A DNA stretch of 64,000 nucleotides from Serpens sp035497915 (lineage in GTDB: Bacteria; Pseudomonadota; Gammaproteobacteria; Pseudomonadales; Pseudomonadaceae): assembly GCF_035497915.1 (NCBI RefSeq), contig NZ_DATJCS010000017.1, positions 73,961 through 137,960 on the forward strand. Reading direction: 5' to 3'. Position numbers and translations under genes: made by a program. Numbering within the stretch: position 1 is the stretch's first letter; every line of letters begins with the position of its first letter. The notes under the pieces are model-generated. The model did not search any database. It worked only from the letters and a program-made list of their open reading frames with translations, and had not been told where the DNA came from. Positions 56,205 through 63,549 of this stretch are shown here, piece after piece.

Positions 56205-56383
56205 TGGGAACATCTCGTCTGGCGCCAATCGGCGATGGGGTCACCATAGGTCGGCAACCGCCCGCGCGCCATGCGACGACGAGCAGGTCAATCCGACCGG
56301 GACACCCTACAGTTCTTGAGGTCGGAGCCGCGAGCCCGGCTCGCCGGAACCTGTTCAGCTCACCACCATCCCAGGAGCTCGAC

Positions 56384-56968
56384 ATGAAGATCATCCCACA
56401 GGCCGCATTCATCCTCGCCGTATCCCTGTCCCCGGCAGCCCCCGTCCTGGCCCAGGGCGTACCTGCCCAGGGCACGCCAGCCCAGGGCATGCCGGCCCAG
56501 AGCACTCAGGGCCAGCAGGCCCCGGCCGCACCGGACATGAACGCGTTCGACCAGCAGATGACCCGCGCCCAGGAAAACCTGCAGAAGATGCAGGCGCAGA
56601 TGGAGAAGATCCAGCAGACCCAGGACCCGAACGAGCGCCAGAAGCTGCTCCAGGAGCACTGGAACGCCATGCAGGAAAACATGCAGATGATGCGTGGCAT
56701 GCGCGGCCAGGGCAGGATGGGCGGCCAGATGATGGGCTGGCAGGGCTATTCGAACCTGTCCCCCGAACAGAAGGCCCAGCGCCAGTACATGATGGAACGG
56801 CGCATGGAGATGCATCAGATGATGATGGACCAGATGATGATGCATCAACAGCAGCAAGGGGCCATGCAACCCGGCCAGCCGGCCCCGGCCAGCCCAATAA
56901 GCCTCCGGCCGGGCCCGGCCCGGCCACCTCATCCCACGCCGTATATCGCGGCCGCCCTACCGACGTAG
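56384..56968 (+). CDS. Methionine-rich exported protein, function unknown
   Basis: 194 aa. Signal peptide MKIIPQAAFILAVSLSPAAPVLA, short PAQG repeats, a helical coiled segment (about 50-105), then methionine-rich stretches: MMRGMRGQGRMGGQMMG and MMERRMEMHQMMMDQMMMHQ. Met/His-rich periplasmic proteins often bind copper or silver, so metal binding is a reasonable inference. The last ~30 residues (ISLRPGPARPPHP onward) look unlike the rest; the +1 frame there reads NKPPAGPGPATSS, so a small frameshift near 56890 is possible. GGAG ribosome site upstream. Confidence 0.7.
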   Translation: MKIIPQAAFILAVSLSPAAPVLAQGVPAQGTPAQGMPAQSTQGQQAPAAPDMNAFDQQMTRAQENLQKMQAQMEKIQQTQDPNERQKLLQEHWNAMQENMQMMRGMRGQGRMGGQMMGWQGYSNLSPEQKAQRQYMMERRMEMHQMMMDQMMMHQQQQGAMQPGQPAPASPISLRPGPARPPHPTPYIAAALPT

Positions 56969-56998
56969 AATCCCGGCTCCTGCCGTCGAGTCTGCGCC

Positions 56999-57643
56999 AT
57001 GGAATCCCCGATCAAGCTGTTCCCGGACAGCATCTTCACCGTCGACGATGCCGGCGAGGTCGCCCTGCTGCATGCGCCGCCGCGTACCCCGGCCGGCCAC
57101 GCGCTGCGCTGGGGCTGGCTGGTGCCGCTGCTGGCGATCATCGCCACCTGGAACCTCGCCAGCCCGGGTTTCACGGCCTTGCTGTTCTTCCTGCTGCTGT
57201 CCTATCCGCTGACCGCGGTGATCCTCGCCAACTGGATCTTCCCGGCCACCCTTTACCAGGCGCATTTCGACGACGCCGGGCTGCACCTCGCGATCGGCCA
57301 TGCGCAAGACCCGACGGCGGATGCGCAGCTGTTCATCCCATTCGAGGACATCACCGCGCTGGTCACCCTGGACCACTACCGCAACATGGGGCGCTACGGC
57401 ACCAGCTGGTTTCGCAGCTACATCTTCCAGACGAAGACTGCCTATGGCAGAAAACCCCACGTGCAGATCAACACCAAACGCAGCGCGCAGTCGGTGCATT
57501 CCGTGCTGCAGCGGCTCGCCCGCTTGCCAGCGGCACAGCACATCCAGCTGCCGCCGATGGTCAGCATCGGCAACCCACCGAGCCCCGAGCGCCTGCGCGC
57601 CGAGCGCGAAGAGCGGCAGCGGCGTCTGCAAGGAGAAGTGTGA
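56999..57643 (+). CDS. Membrane-anchored protein of unknown function
   Basis: 214 aa. Two close hydrophobic segments at about residues 38-55 and 58-82, then a soluble C-terminal region of about 130 residues with PFEDITALVTLDHYRNMGRYG and a basic end. No recognised domain; the layout resembles small proteins with a PH-like soluble part after two helices. 30 bases after the Met-rich gene; may be co-transcribed. Confidence 0.65.
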   Translation: MESPIKLFPDSIFTVDDAGEVALLHAPPRTPAGHALRWGWLVPLLAIIATWNLASPGFTALLFFLLLSYPLTAVILANWIFPATLYQAHFDDAGLHLAIGHAQDPTADAQLFIPFEDITALVTLDHYRNMGRYGTSWFRSYIFQTKTAYGRKPHVQINTKRSAQSVHSVLQRLARLPAAQHIQLPPMVSIGNPPSPERLRAEREERQRRLQGEV

Positions 57644-57707
57644 GCCTCGCGGCATCTGCGGCGTCAGCGCTTGGCTATGCTCCCCGCTCCTCAAGGAGTG
57701 AGACCTT

Positions 57708-58280
57708 ATGTACAAACGGAGCGGGCTAGTCGCCCTGTTGATTGTCGGCAGCCCAGCGTGGGCGAGTGATTGCAGTCTGCCCGTGCAAATCACCGAGCAC
57801 TCCCCTCGCCTGATCGAATCGCAACGCTTGCTCCTGCCCGGAGCCGCGAAACTTCAATTCGCACTGGGCCAGGCAGCCGATACCTTTGCCCATCTGGGCG
57901 ACCTGCTGCTGGTGAAGTACGACGACGGCGCTCATCTGTCGTATCGGATTCTCGATCCCGCCGAATTCCGCACGCGAGCCTCTCGCCTGGCCTTGCCGGA
58001 CTTCATCCGCCTGGTGTTTGGCAAGCCGGTCGCAAACGCCAATGCCGATGATCTCGCCGATGCCAGAGCCCACCAGGACGCCATCCGCGCTGGCTGCAGA
58101 GGCTTCGAACACTATCGCCTCGACGACATCGAGGTGTACGGCTATGGACAGACCCGCTCCGGGAACGAGCCCTACCATGCGCTGTTTGTCCTGGACGGGC
58201 CCGACGTCCACTTCATCGATATTCGCGGTAGCGAAACGCTGCCGGAACAGGTCGTTTCAACGTTGAGCAAAAGGAATTGA
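57708..58280 (+). CDS. Exported protein of unknown function
   Basis: 190 aa with a signal peptide (MYKRSGLVALLIVGSPAWASDC) and a strong AAGGAG ribosome site. The mature part has KYDDGAHLSYRILDPAEF and EVYGYGQTRSGNEPYHALFV. Two cysteines only (mature N-terminus and about residue 128) could form a disulfide. No known domain recognised. GC is lower than in neighbours, which suggests later acquisition. Confidence 0.65.
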   Translation: MYKRSGLVALLIVGSPAWASDCSLPVQITEHSPRLIESQRLLLPGAAKLQFALGQAADTFAHLGDLLLVKYDDGAHLSYRILDPAEFRTRASRLALPDFIRLVFGKPVANANADDLADARAHQDAIRAGCRGFEHYRLDDIEVYGYGQTRSGNEPYHALFVLDGPDVHFIDIRGSETLPEQVVSTLSKRN

Positions 58281-58356
58281 TGTGAGCCCTTATGGGAGTG
58301 CTGCAACCGAGTGAAAGGCAGCCAAGCCACAGGCTCGGTCAGCCTCCCCTCTCTTC

Positions 58357-59406
58357 TCAGAAATCCCCCAGCACCCGCCGGCGTTCCTCGGTCGGCGGGT
58401 GAGTGGACAGGTAACGGCTCCAGCCGTCCGCATCCTGCGTGCAGGACTCGTCGGGCTTGCAGCTGCGCGCGGCCTGTTCCAGGCGGGCCAGGATTTCGCC
58501 GAGGCGTCGGGCGTCGATGTCCTGCTCGGCCAGCAGCTCGGCGGCGAAGCGGTCGGCCTCGTGCTCGAAGTCGCGGGAATAGCCGAGCTGGGTGAGCAGC
58601 ACCGGAATGGCCGCGACCAGCGATGACACCGAAGACAGGTCGCCGGTCACCGTCATCACCAGCAGGCCGAGCGCCGAACCCTGCAGCGCCTGGCGCAGGC
58701 CGTGGCGACGCTCGACGTGGCCGATCTCGTGGGCCAGCACCGCCAGCAGCTCCTCGTCGTGCCCGGCCAGCGTCACCAACTGATCGGTGAACACCACCGT
58801 GCCCGATGGCAAGGCGAAGGCGTTGGCGCCGATCTGCTCGGCGGCCTTACGAAACTCCAGATGGATCGGCGCGCCCTCGCGCTGCAGCAGCGGCGCGAAG
58901 CGCTCGCGCAGGCGTGCCTGCTCGGCTTCCGCCAGCTCGCTGGGGAACAGGATCTGCTGGTCGAGCACCTCCAGCACGCCCTGGCCGACCTGGCGACTGA
59001 CCGACTCGGGTAGCGCGAAGGCCACCCCCTCGGCCAGTGCGGGGATGCCGTAGCGCACCCCGCCCCAGACGAACAGCACCGTAATCAGCACGCCGAGCAG
59101 CACGTAGCGCAGGCTGGACTCCAGCCGGTGCACCAGCCCGTGTCGCCGGCCACGGCCGCTCAGCAGGCGATCGACGGCCGCGTTGTCGGCCGTCTCGAAA
59201 CTGCCGCCGTCGGCAAAGCGCAGGATGCGCGGCGTGTTGCCGAGCCGCGAGCTGATCGCCACCGCGTCCAGCGACACAGGACCGACCAGTGGTTGTTCGC
59301 CATCGAGCACCTGCACCACGCCGTCCTCGGCCAGCAGGCTGGCCGGGGTCGGGCGGGACGAGCCCGCGTAGTAGGTGCCGAGGATGCGCGGGGCCGGATG
59401 ACTCAC
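58357..59406 (-). CDS. M48-family metallopeptidase
   Basis: 349 aa. N-terminal soluble domain (about 1-95, WGR-less, with DGEQPLVGPVSL), one membrane helix (about 100-122), then a periplasmic M48 protease domain: HEIGHVERRHG at about residue 225 with the zinc ligands, and EHEADRFAAELL carrying the third ligand. Resembles the Oma1/LoiP/BepA-like group, membrane-anchored. Overlaps the upstream DUF898 gene by 4 bases, so they are coupled. Confidence 0.88.
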   Translation of the reverse strand: MSHPAPRILGTYYAGSSRPTPASLLAEDGVVQVLDGEQPLVGPVSLDAVAISSRLGNTPRILRFADGGSFETADNAAVDRLLSGRGRRHGLVHRLESSLRYVLLGVLITVLFVWGGVRYGIPALAEGVAFALPESVSRQVGQGVLEVLDQQILFPSELAEAEQARLRERFAPLLQREGAPIHLEFRKAAEQIGANAFALPSGTVVFTDQLVTLAGHDEELLAVLAHEIGHVERRHGLRQALQGSALGLLVMTVTGDLSSVSSLVAAIPVLLTQLGYSRDFEHEADRFAAELLAEQDIDARRLGEILARLEQAARSCKPDESCTQDADGWSRYLSTHPPTEERRRVLGDF

Positions 59407-60440
59407 AGACCAACACTCACGTCGAACATCTCGCCCATCTCGCCACCCAGCGAGGACACGTCCTGCTGGCGCGCGGCGACAAAGTCATCCAGGTCGTCGC
59501 CGGCCTGCAGGCTGATGTGCTCGGCCGCATAGCGGGCGGTACGCACCTTGGCCCACGGGTAGAACAGGCCCAGGGTCAGCACCAGACCGAGCAGGTTGCC
59601 CAGCATCAGCAGCAGGTAGCTGCCCAGGCTATAGCGCGACTGCAGGCGGTTGGCGCCCAGGTGCAGGTTGTTGTAGGTCAGGTTGGTCAGGCGCACGGTG
59701 GCGAAGGCGAACAACAGCAGGTAGGCGAGCGTCATCATCACCGGCAGCAGCGGCGGCACGACCGTGCTCAGCAGCGCGCCCAGCAGGCCACCGACGACGA
59801 GGATGGCCAGCATCACCAGGAACGCCATGTAGAAGGGACCGGCCCCCACCTTCAGTTCGAAGGGCGTGGTACCAAAGCGGCTGTTGTCGACCACGAAGCG
59901 CTGCTGCCGATGCATCGCCAGCGGCAGCAGCAGGCCCAGGGTCAACATGCCCAGCAGCGGCCAGACCACGAAGGCCATCGCCGCCCCGCCATAGCTGCCG
60001 GCGAAACCGAAGCGCACGCCGCGCCAGGCACTGTTGTGGTTACGGAAACTCAGCCCGCGCACCAGCATCCACGGCAGCGCCAGCAGGAACAGCGCCAGCG
60101 CCACCAGCCCGACGGTCACCGATACCTGTTGCGCCACGCTGTAGGCGACCAGGACGACAAAGGCGATCACCCGCCCCTTGAGGATGGCCACCGGATCGGC
60201 CAGGTACTCGAAGCTGCTGCTGTCGAGCTGGGTGTTGCCGTAGAAATAACGCTGCGTGCGCACCTTGGCCCAGGCCGAGTAGATGCCCAGGGTGACGATG
60301 GACAGCAGGATGTTGACGATCCAGATGCGGAAGAACTCGAATCCGTCGCCATGGAACTGAAAGGGCAGGTTACGCGCCTGCTGCTGGGCGGTTGCGCCCT
60401 CGATGCGTGCGTCCTGCGGCGCCGCCACTGCTTCCGACAT
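59403..60440 (-). CDS. DUF898 (YjgN-like) membrane protein
   Basis: 345 aa with about nine membrane helices. Two related halves, each starting with a TLGIYSAWAKVRTQRYFYGNT-like or LGLFYPWAKVRTARYAAEH segment, the hallmark of YjgN/DUF898. Function unknown. Translationally coupled to the M48 protease, a pairing that recurs in other bacteria as I recall and suggests a membrane quality-control role (inference). The 141 bases upstream contain a TATAAA near 60532 as a possible -10. Confidence 0.85.
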   Translation of the reverse strand: MSEAVAAPQDARIEGATAQQQARNLPFQFHGDGFEFFRIWIVNILLSIVTLGIYSAWAKVRTQRYFYGNTQLDSSSFEYLADPVAILKGRVIAFVVLVAYSVAQQVSVTVGLVALALFLLALPWMLVRGLSFRNHNSAWRGVRFGFAGSYGGAAMAFVVWPLLGMLTLGLLLPLAMHRQQRFVVDNSRFGTTPFELKVGAGPFYMAFLVMLAILVVGGLLGALLSTVVPPLLPVMMTLAYLLLFAFATVRLTNLTYNNLHLGANRLQSRYSLGSYLLLMLGNLLGLVLTLGLFYPWAKVRTARYAAEHISLQAGDDLDDFVAARQQDVSSLGGEMGEMFDVSVGL

Positions 60441-60581
60441 CTGTCGTTCTCCTCGAAAACCGGTTGGATAGGAAACCTCGCGCGGCCGCCTGGGCCGCAG
60501 CGCTGCATCTTAGGGATACGTGATGGCACTTTATAATCAGCACGGGTTTCCGACGGCATTTTTGTGACAGCAAACACACTT

Positions 60582-61097
60582 TCAGCCGCCCTTGAGCACC
60601 ATCGGCAGGCCGGCCACCGTGAAGGTGACGCGCTGGCAGGCGGCGGCCAGCGCCTGGTGCAGCCAGCCGGCTTCGTCCACGTAGCGACGGCTCAGCTCGC
60701 CGAGCGGCACCACGCCCAGGCCGGTTTCGTTGCTGACCAGGATGACCCGCCCCGGCAGCTCCGGCAGGGTCTCCAGCAGCGCCTGGCGCTCGGCGGCCAG
60801 GCGCGCGGCGTCATCCAGCATCAGCAGGTTGGTGAGCCACAGGGTCAGGCAGTCGACCAGCAGGCAACGCTCCGGCGCCGCCTGCTCGCGCAGCACCTGG
60901 GCCAGCGCCAGCGGTTCCTCCACCAGCCCCCAGTGCGCCGGACGGCGCGCGCGGTGATGTTCGATGCGTGCCGCCATCTCGCCATCCAGCGCCTGGCTGG
61001 TGGCCACGTAGGTCACCCGCAGGCCGCTGTCGGCGGCGCGCTGTTCGGCCAGCCGGCTCTTGCCGGAGCGTGCGCCGCCGAGAATCAGTTCATGCAT
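60582..61097 (-). CDS. cobU: Adenosylcobinamide kinase / adenosylcobinamide-phosphate guanylyltransferase
   Basis: 171 aa, bifunctional enzyme of cobalamin nucleotide-loop assembly. Walker A LGGARSGKSRLAE at residues 6-18; EHHRARRP at about 46 holds the His that is guanylylated; LLVDCLTLWLTNLL at about 80; LVSNETGLGVVP at about 120. No other cob gene is in the window, so it is separated from the usual cobUSTC neighbours, at least on this side. Confidence 0.94.
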   Translation of the reverse strand: MHELILGGARSGKSRLAEQRAADSGLRVTYVATSQALDGEMAARIEHHRARRPAHWGLVEEPLALAQVLREQAAPERCLLVDCLTLWLTNLLMLDDAARLAAERQALLETLPELPGRVILVSNETGLGVVPLGELSRRYVDEAGWLHQALAAACQRVTFTVAGLPMVLKGG

Positions 61098-61182
61098 GTT
61101 GCTTTCCTCTCCCCCCTCACTTGCCCGGGCGGCAGGGTACTCCTTCCGTCCGCCGACGTCGGCCGGGACAGCTCGCCGGATT

Positions 61183-61212
61183 CCCTGTAGGGCCGGCTTT
61201 CCGTCGGCCAGC
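61183..61212. repeat. Degenerate single REP unit, family A
   Basis: CCCTGTAGGGCCGGCTTTCC followed by GTCGGCCAGC, a diverged copy of the TGTGGGGCCGGC unit between divergent cobU and the chalcone-isomerase-like gene. Confidence 0.6.
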
Positions 61213-61245
61213 GGCAGCGCGATCTTTCTCGGCGCCCACCCATAA

Positions 61246-61287
61246 ACCTGTACAAATAGAATTATTCGTATAGATTTATCGACAGGT
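61246..61287 (+). promoter_or_regulatory. AT-rich promoter with inverted repeat and TGTACA box
   Basis: A sharply AT-rich island. ACCTGT (61246-61251) and ACAGGT (61282-61287) form an inverted repeat around TGTACA (61249-61254) and a TATAGA -10-like element (61269-61274). TGTACA-type boxes are used by LitR/CarH-like MerR regulators; assignment is inference. Confidence 0.45.
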
Positions 61288-61309
61288 ATCCACTCCGCGA
61301 GCCCCGAAG

Positions 61310-61852
61310 ATGACCACGCTCCCTACCCTGCGCCACATCGCCCACTCCTGTGCGCTCGGCCTGCTGCTGCTCGCCGGCGGCGCGCAGGCCAGCTGGCAGG
61401 ATGCCCTGCCCGAGGCGCGTCTGATCGGCGGTGGCGACCTGCGCCTGTTCGGCTTCCGCATCTACACCGCGCGGCTGTGGAGCCCCGCCGAGCCGTTCCG
61501 CGCCGACGCACCGTTCGCCCTGGAACTCACCTACCACCGCAACATCGAGCGCGACGACCTGGTCGAGGCCAGCCTCAAGGAAATCCGCCGCCTGAATGGC
61601 GATGCCATCGATGCCGCGCAGCTGCGACGCTGGCAGGCGCAGATGCAGCGGGCCTTCGTCGATGTGCAGCCCGGCGAGCGCATCATAGGCGTGCATCTGC
61701 CGGACCAGGGCGCGCGCTTCTACGCCGGCACGCGCCTGCAGCATGAAATCGCCGACCCCGAATTCGCCCGCGCCTTCTTCGCCATCTGGCTCGACCCACG
61801 CACCCGCAACCCCGAACTGCGTGCCCGCCTGCTGGGCGACGCCCGCCCCTGA
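61310..61852 (+). CDS. Chalcone isomerase-like periplasmic protein
   Basis: 180 aa with a signal peptide (about 1-27, ending GGAQA). ARLIGGGDLRLFGFRIYTARLW, LELTYHRNIERDDLVEASLKEIRRL and FFAIWLDPRTRNPELRARLL are typical of the bacterial chalcone-isomerase-like family, which lacks flavonoid activity; function unknown. Precedes the DUF3833 lipoprotein gene by 12 bases. Confidence 0.85.
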   Translation: MTTLPTLRHIAHSCALGLLLLAGGAQASWQDALPEARLIGGGDLRLFGFRIYTARLWSPAEPFRADAPFALELTYHRNIERDDLVEASLKEIRRLNGDAIDAAQLRRWQAQMQRAFVDVQPGERIIGVHLPDQGARFYAGTRLQHEIADPEFARAFFAIWLDPRTRNPELRARLLGDARP

Positions 61853-61864
61853 CCGGAGACCGCC

Positions 61865-62404
61865 ATGTTCAAGCGTCTTGCCCTGCTGTTGTCACTTGCC
61901 GTCGCCCTGGCCGGCTGCGCCGTGGAGGTGGAGCACTACCGCGACCAGAACCCGCCCCTCGACCTGCGCCAGTACTTCACCGGCCGGGTGGACGCCTGGG
62001 GCATGTTCCAGAAACGCTCGGGCGAGGTGGTCAAACGCTTCAGCGTGGCCATCAACGGCTACTCGCGTGGCGAGCAACTGATCCTCGAAGAAGACTTCAC
62101 CTACAGCGACGGCAGCACCGACCGCCGCGTGTGGACCTTCACCCCCGACGGCCCCGATCACTGGCGCGGCACCGCCCACGACGTGGCCGGCGAAGGCCAC
62201 CTGCAGGTCGCCGGCAACGCCCTGCGCCTGCGCTACACCCTGCGCCTACCGGTGGGCGACAGCGTCTACGACATGCAGCTGGACGACTGGATGTACCTGA
62301 TCGACGAACACACCCTGGTCAACCGCTCATTCATGACCAAGTTCGGCGTCGAGGTCGGGCAGATCACGCTGTTCTTTCGCAAGCGCGGAGCGCAAAGCCA
62401 GTAG
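61865..62404 (+). CDS. DUF3833 family lipoprotein
   Basis: 179 aa. Signal peptide II with lipobox AVALAGC (Cys19), then a lipocalin-like beta-rich domain: YFTGRVDAWGMFQKRSGEVV, DFTYSDGSTDRRVWTF, VYDMQLDDWMYLIDEHTLVN. DUF3833 and chalcone-isomerase-like genes commonly sit together with cyclopropane-fatty-acid synthase and photolyase genes in Vibrio and Pseudomonas light-response clusters; only these two are present here. Confidence 0.85.
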   Translation: MFKRLALLLSLAVALAGCAVEVEHYRDQNPPLDLRQYFTGRVDAWGMFQKRSGEVVKRFSVAINGYSRGEQLILEEDFTYSDGSTDRRVWTFTPDGPDHWRGTAHDVAGEGHLQVAGNALRLRYTLRLPVGDSVYDMQLDDWMYLIDEHTLVNRSFMTKFGVEVGQITLFFRKRGAQSQ

Positions 62405-62440
62405 CGAGCCGGTCGTGCGCCAGGCCGGACCGCCCCACCC

Positions 62441-62881
62441 TCACACGGCCAGAAAGTAGCTGTAGAAGCCTTCGCTCCGCCGATAACCCAGCGCCTCGTA
62501 CAGTCGCTGGGCGTTGAGGTTGTCCACCGCCGTCTGCAGGCCGAGGCCCTTGGCGCCGGTCTCCAGCGCGTGGGCCCTGGCCCGTTCCAGCAGCGCGCTG
62601 CCCACCCCCTGCCCGCGGCAGGACGGCGCCACGTACAGGTCGTTGAGAATCCAGGTGCGCCGCGCCGACACCGACGAGAAACTCGGGTACAGCTGGGTGA
62701 AGCCGAGCGGCTCGCCATCCCGCAGGGCGAGGAAGATCACCGACTCGCGGTTGGCCACCCGCTCGGCGATGAACGCCTGCGCCAGCGCCGGGTCGCTCGG
62801 CTGCCGGTAGAAGACCCGGTACTGGTCGAACAGCGGAGCCACGAGCGTAACTTCGTTTGGGGTGACGCTGATGATGTGCAT
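62441..62881 (-). CDS. GNAT-family acetyltransferase
   Basis: 146 aa. Complete GNAT domain: LALRDGEPLGFTQLYPSFSS (beta strands), LNDLYVAPSCRGQGVGSALL with the acetyl-CoA loop QGVG at about residue 93, and NLNAQRLYEALGYRR at the C-terminus. Substrate unknown. Converges on the DUF3833 gene and lies 15 bases after the peptidase E gene on the same strand. Confidence 0.88.
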   Translation of the reverse strand: MHIISVTPNEVTLVAPLFDQYRVFYRQPSDPALAQAFIAERVANRESVIFLALRDGEPLGFTQLYPSFSSVSARRTWILNDLYVAPSCRGQGVGSALLERARAHALETGAKGLGLQTAVDNLNAQRLYEALGYRRSEGFYSYFLAV

Positions 62882-62896
62882 GGTTATGTCGTGCCT

Positions 62897-63514
62897 TCAG
62901 GCATTTGCGATCCGAATGGTATCCCCGCTCATCAGGATCGCCTGATGGTTGCTGAACGGGTAAAGGTCCACCGCGTCCCGGTATTTCGCCTCGATACGCG
63001 CGGCGCATTCCTGGAAGGGGGCATTGGTGTAATGCGGGAGCGGGTAGAAATCGATCAGGCCGAGTCCTGCAAGAGAATCGAGACCCTGCACTGCGGATAG
63101 GTCATCCATGTCCCTGATGTAAGCGAGATGCGGCGCAAGCACAACCGCACCTGCGGACTCCCCCACGTAGGGCTTGCCCGCCACAATCTGCTCCACCAGC
63201 AGGCGATCCGCGCCGGTTCGCCTCAACTCCCGAAGCAGAAAAAACACGTTGCCACCCGAAACATAGATGCAGTCGCAACCAGCCAATTTGGCTTGAATCA
63301 CTTCCGGCGTAGCACTGGAAAGTTCCAGCACATCGATGCTCAGCCCGAGCGCCTCCAGCGCCTTTCTGCCAGCCTCCACATAGAAAGTCACCTCCTCGTT
63401 GATGCTGGCCGTAGGAATGAACGCGACCCTGCCGCCCTGGAGACGATCCGCCACGAATTCTGCAAATACACCCGCCACCGTTGCGAATGATGAGGCCAGG
63501 AATAGGTATTTCAT
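62897..63514 (-). CDS. Peptidase E-like protein (S51 family)
   Basis: 205 aa, class-I-glutaminase-like fold. Nucleophile elbow GESAGAVVLAPH with the catalytic Ser at about residue 128; AFIPTASINEE and YVSGGNVFFLLRELRR are typical of the S51 group; PLPHYTN holds the His. Start MKYLFLASSFATV with GGAG upstream. Family members cleave Asp-X dipeptides, but many close homologues have unknown substrates. GC is lower than in the core genome. Confidence 0.82.
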   Translation of the reverse strand: MKYLFLASSFATVAGVFAEFVADRLQGGRVAFIPTASINEEVTFYVEAGRKALEALGLSIDVLELSSATPEVIQAKLAGCDCIYVSGGNVFFLLRELRRTGADRLLVEQIVAGKPYVGESAGAVVLAPHLAYIRDMDDLSAVQGLDSLAGLGLIDFYPLPHYTNAPFQECAARIEAKYRDAVDLYPFSNHQAILMSGDTIRIANA

Positions 63515-63549
63515 TGCTTTCTCCGGAAGATCGAGAATCACTGACTCAG

